Source of the DNA: Raphanus sativus
Lineage: Eukaryota > Streptophyta > Magnoliopsida > Brassicales > Brassicaceae
DNA: 64,000 nt
Assembly: GCF_000801105.2 (NCBI RefSeq)
Contig: NC_079512.1
Span: forward strand, 40,007,848 to 40,071,847
Reading direction: 5' to 3'
Both the position numbers and the translations under genes were made by a program. Of this stretch, positions 46,299-57,194 are shown one piece after another (the first letter of the stretch is position 1; each line of letters opens with the position of its first letter). Below the pieces are notes generated by a model. It did not search any database, had not been told where the DNA came from, and saw nothing but the letters and a program-made list of their open reading frames with translations.

Positions 46299-47383
46299 AA
46301 AATTGTATAGAAACATGTCAATCCAATTCTAAGTGATCATGATGCAAAAAGAACAAAATTGTGATCATGAAGCAAAAAGAATATAAAATAATGTTTATCT
46401 AAGTGCAATCAAGATAGTTAAAAGATTTCAATTAAAGAACTAAGCAAGAAAAGAACAATAACTGAAATTTTTAATCAATAAGAAAAATAGAAATCATGGG
46501 ATTAGACACTTGATTTCAAGTGACTAAAATCCAATCTAGAGCGGTAAGCTTCAATCAATTTTTTTTCTTAAATCTAAATCATTAATTTAAATAAGTTCTT
46601 TCCCAAGATAAATGTTCATTTACAAACAATCATCAAACATCAGTTTTTATGGTTTAATAAAATTAAGCAATCATAAATAGCTAGTCTAATAAATATCTAA
46701 GCCTCTTAACATCAATTTCCATTGGTTAAAAAGGCAAAAAAAAATATCCACTTGATTCATACATTTTATCAAACACCTTCCGATATAAAATATCTAATGA
46801 TCAAGATTAGAGTGGTCATTTTACACCCGAAAGATGTTTGACGAAATGTCTAATGGTCAAGATTAGAATGACCAACACTAATTAATCTCGCATTAAAATA
46901 GTAGATAAATAAGAAAACTTAGGAATCTAACACTAAACATCGTAGATCTTCACTTAATCACCTTAATTACCATAATCCATAAATCTAAAAAGAGTCTACT
47001 CACTAATCAACACTTTTAACCTTAAGCTCATCATAAATTCAAGACTAATCATGTTAAGAAGATGAAATAAACTCAGATTTCTCAAAGAATGATAGATTAA
47101 AAGTTTTCATCAAAAGTTGCAAAGAAGTTTGAGAGAAAACAAGATAAATCTCAGATTTTAGGTCTAAAATGTATTAACATGACTTCTAAAAAACGAGTGA
47201 CCCGGTTAATATGTCTGAAAAATCTCATAAAAGATATAAAAACAACTAAGTGAAGTGGTGGAGCGGGTTACCTCGGTCGCTCCACTGCTCGTTGGATGTA
47301 GGGCGACTGCTCGACCTCGCTGCCTAATTCCCACTCCAGAACTTAGAAGCTTCAATGAGACTTGCACGATCATGGTTTGTGTA

Positions 47384-47590
47384 CAGTGGCGGAGCTAGCC
47401 GTATAGTTTAACGGGGTCACTATCATTAAATCATGAGTCAAATGACTTTTGAGTAAATATTTTACCGGGGTCAATACACTGATTTTGTAAAATTTAACTA
47501 GTTATTTAATAGAAAATACATGTAATTTTTTGTAATGAAATTTCATAGGGGTCAACTGACCCCCCTCCCTAAGCCTTGCCTCCGCCACTG
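47384..47590. mobile_element. hAT-type MITE, right arm only
   Basis: 207 bp with ends CAGTGGCGGAG and CTCCGCCACTG, flanked by the 8-bp duplication TTTGTGTA (47376-47383, 47591-47598). The left arm has the empty site at about 38180-38187. Related to the older copy at 8120-8338. Non-coding. Confidence 0.85.
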
Positions 47591-48236
47591 TTTGTGTAGA
47601 GCGGGTTCAGTACATTGCTCCATGCAGAACCCATTCCATGACTCGTTGTGTATGCAGCAGGCTATCTTCTTCGCTTCAAAGGGTTACTCTGATTTTTCTT
47701 TGACAAGATTGTGGTCGAGTGTCGGAGCGGTCTAGATGTCTCGCAACAAGGACTCGCTCCCATGCTCGTGTAGTGTGTGACACCTACCTTTGATATCTTG
47801 CTCTGACATGCCCGCTTTATGACTTGGCTTTGACGATCTTGGAAGATCATGTCTTGTATCCAGTGAGGTCTCAAATTCGCGGCCAACACCTTCTCTGAAG
47901 CTCACCTCTTGCACAGTGAGACACATAACCCGCTTTATGTTTGCACTCCAACACTTTTCATATAATCAATTCGATCAGTTATAATTTTTGACTGACTTGA
48001 AATAAACTCCAGACTCCTCAAAAAACTTATTAAGGATACTCAATCACCTAATAGAGATATATTCATTGAAATGTAACCTAATGATTCCTGCATGCTAATC
48101 TAAATGATCAAATACATGCTAAATGAATGAATTAATTCAATGAAATCACAAGATATTAGTCGACACAATTTCATTTCTCCCCAAATATTTAATAAGTCAA
48201 AATTCTAATTTTTGTGTTTTCAAACCGTGTTAAGTA

Positions 48237-48967
48237 TCTAATCTATTAATTTAGGGATTATCTACTATTTGAAGTTCTCATTTAAATTTTGGACTCTTTC
48301 ATAGTTGTTGCTAGAATATATCATGTCTCCTATACAATGCAACATATCAACTTAAATTAAACCAATATTAACCAACATAGATTAGTTAAACCTAACCAGT
48401 AACACTTTTATAATATTTTGGTTAATCTCTTAATATAATTAGATCATATAAAACTGAACCACTCTTAAATCAACGAGTTCCATATCATTCCAGACATAAG
48501 AGAAAAAATATCCGACTCATTTACAACGTAAGCATACAAAGACCATGTATGCTTATGCTCATTGATCTTCCAAAAACCAAATAATTGTGGCATAGACCAA
48601 CATAGGCTCATGTTCGTATCACTAACTTTATTTCCATATATTTACTCTTCACCTACATCATATCACAACATACACAGTTATGCAAGAACATGATTTTTTT
48701 TGTTCAAACAACCAAATAATGGTGGCATATGGTCAGTAGATTTTTTAAATATGTTTTTTATATATTACATTTTACGAGACTATGTGTATAAGTTTTTTTT
48801 TTGAAAAAGGGCATAACTATGTGTATAAGTTAAAAGGTAAAATGTGTGACAAGACAAATTATTATACTAAAAATGAAAGAAGATTAAATACAAACTAACA
48901 ACAAGTAAAACACAAATTATAACACTATTAAATTCTCTATATATTTAATAATATATATATATGTCTA

Positions 48968-49011
<44 letters not shown>

Positions 49012-49117
49012 GTTACAAAATATATATAATATTATATACACATATTATATATACCATATATTATTAATTGAAATTTGACAAATCAATTTCCGCCCTTTAG
49101 GGCGGGTCCTAATCTAG
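48237..49117 (+). mobile_element. Non-autonomous Helitron, right arm only
   Basis: 881 bp starting TCTAATC and ending in the hairpin CCGCCCTTTAGGGCGG followed by TCCTAATCTAG. It is inserted between A (48236) and T (49118) without target duplication; the left arm shows the intact site between 37542 and 37543. The middle holds a long (TA)n tract (about 48970-49010) and a poly(A) micro-insertion. No Rep/helicase gene. Confidence 0.88.
48779..48831 (-). repeat. Tail-only insertion inside the Helitron
   Basis: ACTATGTGTATAAGTT at 48779-48794 and 48816-48831 flanks a 21-bp insert that reads TATGCCCTTTTTC plus 9 A on the minus strand. The 3' end is nearly that of the insert at 40057-40078. Confidence 0.65.
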
Positions 49118-49370
49118 TTTGGCCTTATTATTGTGAAAGGGGCCGTAAATCTATCACTTGGAATGATTTTCGACCGAGCAAACCAGAAAAGCTGGTTCAA
49201 GTGGTTCACACATCACAAGGTTCAGTGGCTTTACACATTTTATCCGAAACAGAGAAAGCAGTTGCACTACCAATTATTTTGTAAGTAGACAAGTACATGT
49301 GGCTAGAAATGATTGGAAGCTAGTGTCTGTCATGTACGTAAAATGACAGATCCTTAAAGGCATTCTATTA

Positions 49371-51461
49371 GAGCATGATTATCGCTCACTTCTTAGCCTA
49401 TTTCTTAGTGTATTTGGGCTAAAAAGAAAATGAAAAAGAAACAAAAAGTTTGGAAACGGGCCATGAAACTTCTTAATTAAGAAGTTTTCAATTCGCGTCC
49501 TTAGTGACAGGTGTCTCTGTCGCATTGGCTTTAGGTTTAGACGAAGAGGAGTCGGGTTTGGTCTTCTCATTTCTGTCTTCTTCTTCCCTTTGTCCTCGTC
49601 GCCGATTGAATCGCCCTATGTTCGCCGCAGACCTCGTTGATTCCATATCCTCATCCTCTCCTTCATTCTGATCACTCCACATCAATCTGTAGCTAGATCC
49701 CGCCGTTGAGTGCCCTAATCGAGACCTTGTCGGTGCATCTCCTCTGTCGAAGTCCTCTCGGTGCATGTCCTTTCGTTGATAGCCCAGATCGAAATCCTCT
49801 CCGTGCAAAGCCGAAAACTCGGTATGTGTTTCTCCTCTGTAGTTTTATTGAGTTAATAAGTTTTGGTTTTGCATTGTATGGTTTGTGTGGCTGGTTATTG
49901 TTCGTAGTTCTCGTCTGTGAAACGACCTGTAGAAACATATCTGATATGTGGTCCTAGTTGTAGACATGAAACGACTTCTAGAAACATTTATGGTTCGTAG
50001 TTTTGTGTTGATTTATGGCCAGTGTTGATCTCGTCTGCAAATCTCGACTGTATGGTTTTGTGTTGATTTTGTGATCATAGGTTAGTGTTTCTATAAATCT
50101 CGTCTGCAAATACATTGTAGGTTTGTGATCAAAGGTTTGCTCTGAAGCTCGAATTTTCTTACATTGTTATAGGTAACTGTTAGTATTGATTGCTATAAAA
50201 TTAGATTGCTTGACTTTTGATACGCTTGCGAGGTGTAGTTAATGAGGAAAACTGCTATTGTACCTTTAAATTAAATTGAAGTAGTTTGTTTGTAACCAAG
50301 TTTGTTTGAAGTTGCGATGATAATTACAAGTTTGCTTGACAAGAGTAGTTAAAGCTTGCGAAATGTAGTTTGTTTATAACCGAAGTTCTTGTTTTTTGAT
50401 TTCACTTTAGTGTTGTTAGTTTGAAAGTTCAAACGAAATCACGTTTTGAATTAATGAAACTGTAAAATTAAAAGCTTTGTAGTTGTTAAGTGTAATAAGT
50501 TTTGATTAGACATATGTAGTTTATGGTTAGTCTTAACTATTACAACTTATTACACTTAGCCATCTCACCTATTAAACTCAACTGATCCTCCTTTCTATCA
50601 TATACTCTCCATCATCTTCTTTCTCTCTTCTATCCTAAAACAATGCATCCATATAGTAATTCCTCTAGTTATGTCCGACTTCTCACCAGTCAAAATGACA
50701 ATGTTCTACAGGGAAACTTTCCTTATGAGAGTTTCCCTTCTAGTATGAACATTGGAGCTTCAGATATCCCCCCCCCCCTTTAGTTCACAACAGTCTCAGG
50801 CGCCAGCTGTAGAAGAAGAGAGTCCAGTGCAGCGGAGGGAGAGACCAGTCCAGCGGAAGGAGAGAACAAAATGGAGCCCTGCCGATGATGAGGTTCTAAT
50901 AAGCGCATGGCTTAACACATCTAAGGATGCTATAGTTGGTAATGACCAAAGGGGAGTGGCCTTTTGGGAACGTGTTGGAGAATACTATGCAGCAACTCCC
51001 CATGCTAAAGCGAGTGGTGACAAGAGGAAGCATCTCAACTGTAAGCAGAGCTGGCACAAGATCAACGATCTCACAAACAATTAAAACTTGATTTGATCGA
51101 AAATATATGGGATCAATTTGGGTTTGAAAACTAGCATTTCATGTTTAACTTTCTATGAATTGTGTAAAATAATTATCTTCTGCTATTTTTAGATTTTTTT
51201 ACAACTTTGTAATTTTTTTATAAACTTCTCTTAATTTTTCAAAATTTGTAGTTTTCTATTGTTTTCTATTTTAATGTTATATGTTTTATTTTAAACACAA
51301 ATAACTTGCAAAAAAAAAATTTCAATTTAACTAAAAACCAACTAAAGTATCTAGCAATAATCTCTACTTTTACACAAGTATCTTAACTTCATCTCTTAAT
51401 CTACATATATTAATAAACTATCCTAAGATACTTCTTAATTGTCCTAGCAATGAGGATGCCC
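49371..51461 (+). mobile_element. PIF/Harbinger element, non-autonomous, right arm only
   Basis: 2091 bp with TTA on both sides (49368-49370, 51462-51464) and imperfect inverted ends GAGCATGATTATCGCT and the inverse of AGCAATGAGGATGCCC. The left arm has the single TAA site at 37293-37295. It keeps a broken Myb/SANT-like gene (50643-51084) but has no DDE transposase, so it would need help in trans. Confidence 0.8.
50643..51084 (+). pseudogene. Harbinger Myb/SANT-like protein gene, frameshifted and truncated
   Basis: A start at 50643 begins a serine/asparagine-rich leader (MHPYSNSSSY...). A run of 11 C at 50768-50778 separates it from the frame that continues FSSQQSQAP, so a one-base shift breaks the gene. 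The second part has a basic stretch and then KWSPADDEVLISAWL...FWERVGEYY...KQSWHKIND, the Myb/SANT-like domain of the DNA-binding protein that partners the Harbinger transposase. A stop follows right after the domain, so the C-terminal half is missing. Confidence 0.7.
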
Positions 51462-51464
51462 TTA

Positions 51465-52290
51465 GATTCTTCTTCGAAACAGGTAACGGTGCTAAGCCCC
51501 GTGTAAAAAAAAAGAATGTAACGGTGCCGTTATATTAGGTGAAGACCCCCGAGTCACACCACCACTTTGTTCTTCTTCTCTTCGTCTCTCATTAAAACAT
51601 AGCTAGGCATCCAATGTAAGTTTCACGCCGGTTATTAAAATAAACACTTAACGGCGTTATAATCTCTAATGGAATAATACAAAATGGATCTAGTTTCTAC
51701 AAGAAGTAGAAGTTCTTTTGGTTTTTAGGAAGAAACACCAACTAAACTGGGTCATGAGTTCGGATACCGGCTCAGAGATCACTATTTTACTAGTTTAGGT
51801 CGATTTCCAAAAAGACGTATGGATCTGGAAATTATAACTCACCAATAATTCTAAAAATACTCGAGTGGATCTATTACTACGTAGTTAGGAGCCTAGTATA
51901 CAAAACATATCGAAACTTTTTCTGCAAAGACTATCATTGAAAATATAATAACATTAACGACGAGTAAAGAAATACTACAAATAATAAAACCCTTAAACAC
52001 ACAATTATTCAAAAGTTCAAAACGCGTGCTTTCCTTTACTCATAGGAACGTCGAAAAAGAGTTGTCACCTTTTGATAGTTTTTTTTTTTTATTTTTTTTT
52101 ATTTTTTTGATAGTTACCAATTGGTTAAAGTAAACTTCGGAAAATGAACATAATCGCCTGCTAAATTTGACACCAGAGATATTTGCCATAAAAGTTTCCT
52201 AATGTATCTCTCTAGTCAAATAAATTCTTTTAAGAATTAACATAAACAAAAAGATAGGCATGTCGTAACTATGACTAATATGTATATGCA
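51465..52290. other. Intergenic right-arm DNA, no gene seen
   Basis: Mirror of about 36290-37290 without the left MITE block. Contains the poly(T) micro-insertion at 52070-52115. Confidence 0.5.
52070..52115 (-). repeat. Tail-only insertion, right arm only
   Basis: TTTTGATAGTT at 52070-52080 and 52105-52115 flanks 24 bp of T interrupted by two single A's. The left arm has one copy at 36435-36445. Confidence 0.6.
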
Positions 52291-52291
52291 T

Positions 52292-52336
52292 TTGTCCCAA
52301 GTCCAATTGTCCCAAGTCCAATTGTCCCAAGTCCAA
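52292..52336 (+). repeat. Three tandem copies of a 15-bp unit
   Basis: TTGTCCCAAGTCCAA is repeated three times. The left arm has a single unit near 36250-36262, so the expansion is confined to the right arm. Confidence 0.75.
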
Positions 52337-52356
52337 GAGAATATTAACTTTCCAAA

Positions 52357-52805
52357 CTAGATTAGGACCCGCCCTAACATGATTTGCAATATTTTAGTTA
52401 TAGTATATGTTATATATAATATCTGTATATAATATTGAATATATTTTTTTGCAATATTTATATATATTTGACATATACATAATATTTTATTAAATATATA
52501 TAATCGGATGGTGTTAAAATTTGTGTTGTACATGTTGTTAGTTTGTATTTAATCTTGTTTCATTTTTAGTATAATAGNNNNNNNNNNNNNNNNNNNNNNN
52601 NNNNNNNNNNNNNNNNNNNNNNNNNNNNNNNNNNNNNNNNNNNNNNNNNNNNNNNNNNNNNNNNNNNNNNNNNNNNNTATCATTCATTTAATATGAAGAT
52701 TAATAATGATTTAAAATGTAGTGTGACTAAGTCTAATAGATAGTCCATTTTTTAAAAAAATCACACATGAATTAGAAGTCATGACTTCTGCTTTAATATA
52801 ATAGA
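52357..52805 (-). mobile_element. Helitron ends flanking an N gap
   Basis: On the minus strand the right side starts TC (52805-52804) and the left side ends TTAGGGCGGGTCCTAATCTAG (terminus at 52357), the same 3' end as the Helitron at 48237-49117. A 100-N gap (52578-52677) separates the halves. In the left arm the two outer flanks are about 3.2 kb apart, so the halves may belong to two different copies joined by the scaffolder. Confidence 0.5.
52578..52677. other. Assembly gap (100 N)
   Basis: A conventional 100-N gap inside Helitron-like sequence, where short-read contigs would be expected to break. Confidence 0.98.
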
Positions 52806-53692
52806 TATGTTTCAGATTTAAATGAAACTATCCATGCTAAAAAGGTCTGTCCAAAAACAAAATCCTTTTATATTACTACAGCTTTGATAAAAAAAATACC
52901 ACTACTAACTACGACAGTTTATTTGGTAAGTTTTTTTTGCCATAAGTTAATCAAAAGAATTATAGTTTGTTACTGATTTCATATGAAAACTGTTTTACAT
53001 TTTAATACTAAAACTATAGAGAAGAAATATTTTAATTCAGTGACTTTCAATTTAAGGAATGTCATGCTCATGTCAATTGCCCAATGCGTTTATAGAAAAT
53101 AAATTTGAAATAAACTAAAAAGTAAAAACTAACGTTCTTTTTTTTTGTCTGAGCATATATATTATAAGTACGAAAGAAGGGAATTTTTTTTTGAACAACT
53201 CATTATACTATTTCCGTTTCATAATATTTGATATTTTGTTTTATTGCACTAAGATTAAGAAACTTATTTTTCTTTAAATTTTTTTATAGATGTAATTTTA
53301 AAATTATTTAACCAATTATAAAATAATGTAAAACCTAATTAGTTAAATAATTTTAATAAAATTAAAATTAACTTTAAAACATTAAAACATAAAATATTTT
53401 ATATTTTGAAACAACTCAATCTTCTAAAACATTATGTAAAAAAAAAAAGAGGGGAACAAGTAACTTTTTGATTATCTCGAGTCGTAGGACGGCATGTGAG
53501 GCCGTACATGGTGCTGGATTATCTGGGTTCCTATATATATGCTTACTTTCACAGAGAAAAACAAGTAAACAGAGATATTTTATTTTGTTAGACTATATAC
53601 ATATATTCGAAATAATCTTTTGGAAAATTACTATTAAATTCTTAATAACATCATTATCGCTACAAACATACAAAGTGCATGTATCCAAGATA
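52806..53692. other. Intergenic right-arm DNA, no gene seen
   Basis: Mirror of the left sequence about 32326-33000 and 29585-29835, without the left Mutator-like and MITE insertions. Confidence 0.5.
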
Positions 53693-56600
53693 TTATCTCG
53701 TGGTTGATTAATAACTTACATATATCTTTGATGTTTATCATATTAATTCAAAATATATATTTAAAAATATAAAAATTCTAAAAAAACCTTTTTGTAGATT
53801 AATAACTATAAATTATTAAAATATCATAATTTTAGTTTTACTAATTTATAGAGTTTTTATTATATTTCGCTTTTCGTTGTGACCATACGCACCAATTAGA
53901 TCATTGCCCCTCGAATAAATACGTCAACATTTGTGTGCTATATATACATTTCCTTTTTATAGAGAAGACTATTACTACGAATCGTGGCGCATATAGTATA
54001 CATAATGATTTAGAACAGCTTTAACATCACTTTCATCATAGTAATATTTGCAGAAATTCACGAATTGTATTAACTAATGAGAAATGTCAAAACCATGAAA
54101 GAGGTACCTTTTCTAAAGTTCTGTAAGGGTCTTCACATCGTACGAAAAATGTTCTGTAAGCTGTACTATAGTAATCATGGAAAAATTCGTACTGTAGAAA
54201 GTGACAAAGATATGTAATTTGATACTAGTTTGTAATAGTGTATAGAATACGTTTGCATTGAAGAGAGAGTTATTTATAGATGAAGAATTTAGAAAAAAAA
54301 AAATCCAAACTAAAAATTAAGAATCACAAGTTATGGGGTTTTCCTCACTGAAACCATTTTGGAAAAGGTTTGTAGCCCTGGCCAATAACAAAAAAATTAT
54401 GACAAAATAACAGAATCATTCAATTAATAATAATAATTTAATTTACGAATCTGTACTTTATGTTAATCAATTAATTTTTAAAAACACGAATAGCTAAGTA
54501 AAGTAAACCATGATCGGACATATTGTCGATTTGGTGAAATTTTAATTTTAACTACTACAGTGATATAAGTCTAAAATACTATCAAAATACTAAGTTTTAT
54601 GTTAATTTTGTAAAATATTTCTTAGACCAAATATCTGTTAACAAACGTGATTGCAAGCTCATAGTCCGTGCTATCATTGTTTCAATCAGCTATAATGTTC
54701 ACAGTAATTATTAGGTTTTTGGAATGATCACCACTATATAAACTGCGTTCCATGATTATTGTCAGTTAATCAAGATTTAAAGATTATCTCACGAAGTACT
54801 CGAGCTAGACAAATAATCGGCTAGGCACGTTGTTACATATAATAGAGATCCAAATTTAAAAGTATTTTGTACATTTTCGATATATCTAATATATCATGAA
54901 GTCAATCTCTAGTATATACAAAAAATAACTGATTTTTTTTTCAGTGCAGGTTGTAAACAACCGAGACAAATCAAAGAGAGGAAAATAACTAGTCAAAATG
55001 AAGACTTTTAACTTAAATGAAAGGGCAGTTTTTGAAAAAAATGAATGGTTGCAGACATGCAGATGCGTTTTAAAAGGTCAACAAATGAGTTTTCGATCAT
55101 GTACTGGGGCGACCGTAAACTCGGTGATTGTTTAGGACTGGCCTAGTGATTATGTCTGGCTATTCGAAAGTATCTCAAGTATAATTAGAAATTGCACCGC
55201 TGCTCCTATTCAAAACTTAAAAAACGTAAGGAATAAATGACGAACTTCTATTATTGTGGGACCCATAACAATCAAAAGTCAATTTTCACAGGGAACAAAT
55301 TTAATTAACACTATAAATTATTTATTCAATTAATTTTCCGATATTATAAATAAAATGCTATCAACAACATGTGCATCGTTCCCGTTGCTGACCTTGCCAT
55401 GATGCACCTTGGAAGGGCCAATTTTTTCATTACCGCCCGTTTGGGCCACAATCACGACTATTAAATGCATATATTTTCTCTTTAGAAAATTGAAGTATTC
55501 CACATACTCAATAATTTAATTTCTGAAACCCATCCAAGGTGATTCCTAGTCAACGCAGAATCCGACATATTGAGTAACTCTACTGTGGTATACGTAGACC
55601 CGCTAATTAGTTACCATCCACAATTATAAATTAGAAGTCCTAATTGAAAACTTAAAAGATTATACTAATATAAAGGATTTATGCAAATTCATGTACTACC
55701 ATATATGTTTGATCGGGAATATCATGATATTCACAGATTTAATATCATGATAATCACAAATTTAATATAGTATCATGGTTTCACTCGTTGACTTAGTTAG
55801 AGTAATCCTAAAAATATTTATTACCGATTTCGAAAGTAGAATTTGTTCAAAACAGGCTGATAAAAACAAAAATCGGTATATCAGCAAACCTGTTAGAATT
55901 GCACATCAAATTTTTTTTTAAATAACATTGATATATAAAAGATTACAAGCAAAATTTAATTGTTAATTAACTATAGGTTGGAAGCACATAACAACGTCTA
56001 AAATTAACAATTTTAAGATATTAATATAAAATTAACAAACTAATTAGATCTCCTCGTAAGATGAATAGTTTTGCTAACAGACATTTTTGTCAAAACTTAC
56101 AGATAGATATATTAGTGTTTGGTTTGCAGAAATTATGTGAGAAATATGGGCCATAATTTTTTTTTTTTTTGTCAACTATGGGCCATAATTTAGTCGTCGT
56201 ATGGTTGAGAAAGAAAAAGAAAAGCAAAGTCGAAGTAATCCAAATTTCTTTAGAACTAGACGTACGGACCTAAACCATTTTTAAAAAATAATATATTTCT
56301 AGTTGAAAGTTTCAGAAAAAATAGATAGAATAAAATACATAGAACCAAATAGGTGGCAGGAGAAAAATAATTAATAGTAAGAGTATACATTAAGCACCAA
56401 GACGTATTTTGCCTCCTGTCTAATTATTTATTTCCTGACGTAATGTAATGATTCACTATTTCACTGGGAGGAATAACTCTTTGGATCTTTTAAAATATCA
56501 AAAGATATTCTGCAAATCAACTTTCTCTTATAAGCTACCACTTACTCTTTTAGGATCCATTTTTATAACAGGTTTACAGAAAAAAAGATCCATTTTCATA

Positions 56601-56983
56601 AGTTTTACACTTATACCATAGATTCATAAATATCAAAATATTAAACAGAAAATATCAAAAGAAAATCTTGCAACTCCTATTTATGTATATAATAATACTA
56701 AAAGATAAAAATAATCCATGGTGGAAAATTGGAATCACACCGAAATTAATAAGTTTATTTCCACAAATTTTGTGAATAATGGACCCACGTAGATAGATAT
56801 GTATGATACTCCCTGATTTGGTTAGCGAGAAGAATTTGAACGATATCAAAAGGCAATAATAATCAACGGTCAAAGGGTTAAGAGCCAAGAAAAAAGAAAT
56901 AAAAAAATTAAAGAGAGGAGAGATAAATCAGAATCATTTTTTTCAGGGGTAACAAACGGAGATTACTACTACTTGTTGGGGAG
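53693..56983. other. Intergenic right-arm DNA upstream of AHA2, no gene seen
   Basis: Mirror of 24600-28779 minus the left element at 24953-25827, whose empty site is at about 56630-56638. Confidence 0.55.
56145..56191 (-). repeat. Tail-only insertion, right arm only, 15-bp TSD
   Basis: TATGGGCCATAATTT at 56145-56159 and 56177-56191 flanks GTTGAC plus 11 T/A on the minus strand. The left arm has one copy at 26270-26284. Confidence 0.8.
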
Positions 56984-57194
56984 GGGCCCACAACAAACCA
57001 AACGGTGGAGAAATTCGTCGTTTTGAGTGGTATAAAAAGAGGACTCCGGATGGGCTCTGCAACAGATAGCTCCTTCACCTAATCCTTCCTTCCTCCATAT
57101 ATGATCGAGTGAAACGGCGGATACAGCTGTCGTTTTAAAGTGCTACTCCGCCACCGCCGCCGTTTGGAGGGTTCTTTTTTTTCAGTGAAGAGAG
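56984..57194 (+). promoter_or_regulatory. AHA2 core promoter and 5' UTR (right copy)
   Basis: GGGCCCAC (56984-56991), a TCP-type motif, is followed by TATAAAAAGAGG at 57031-57042 and a leader of about 130 nt. Same layout as the left copy, so no obvious promoter damage in either. Confidence 0.6.

Larger units (their letters stand above)
44237..47375. other. Intergenic right-arm DNA, no gene seen
   Basis: Mirror of about 38190-42090. Besides the listed micro-insertions it includes the mirrored gypsy-like block (about 46200-47375 and on to 47955). Confidence 0.5.

Noticed and set aside
49488..49808. 106-codon charged open frame on the minus strand
   Set aside because: Inside the leader region of the Harbinger element, repetitive (HGEDFD/HREDFD), no recognised domain and no sign it is expressed.
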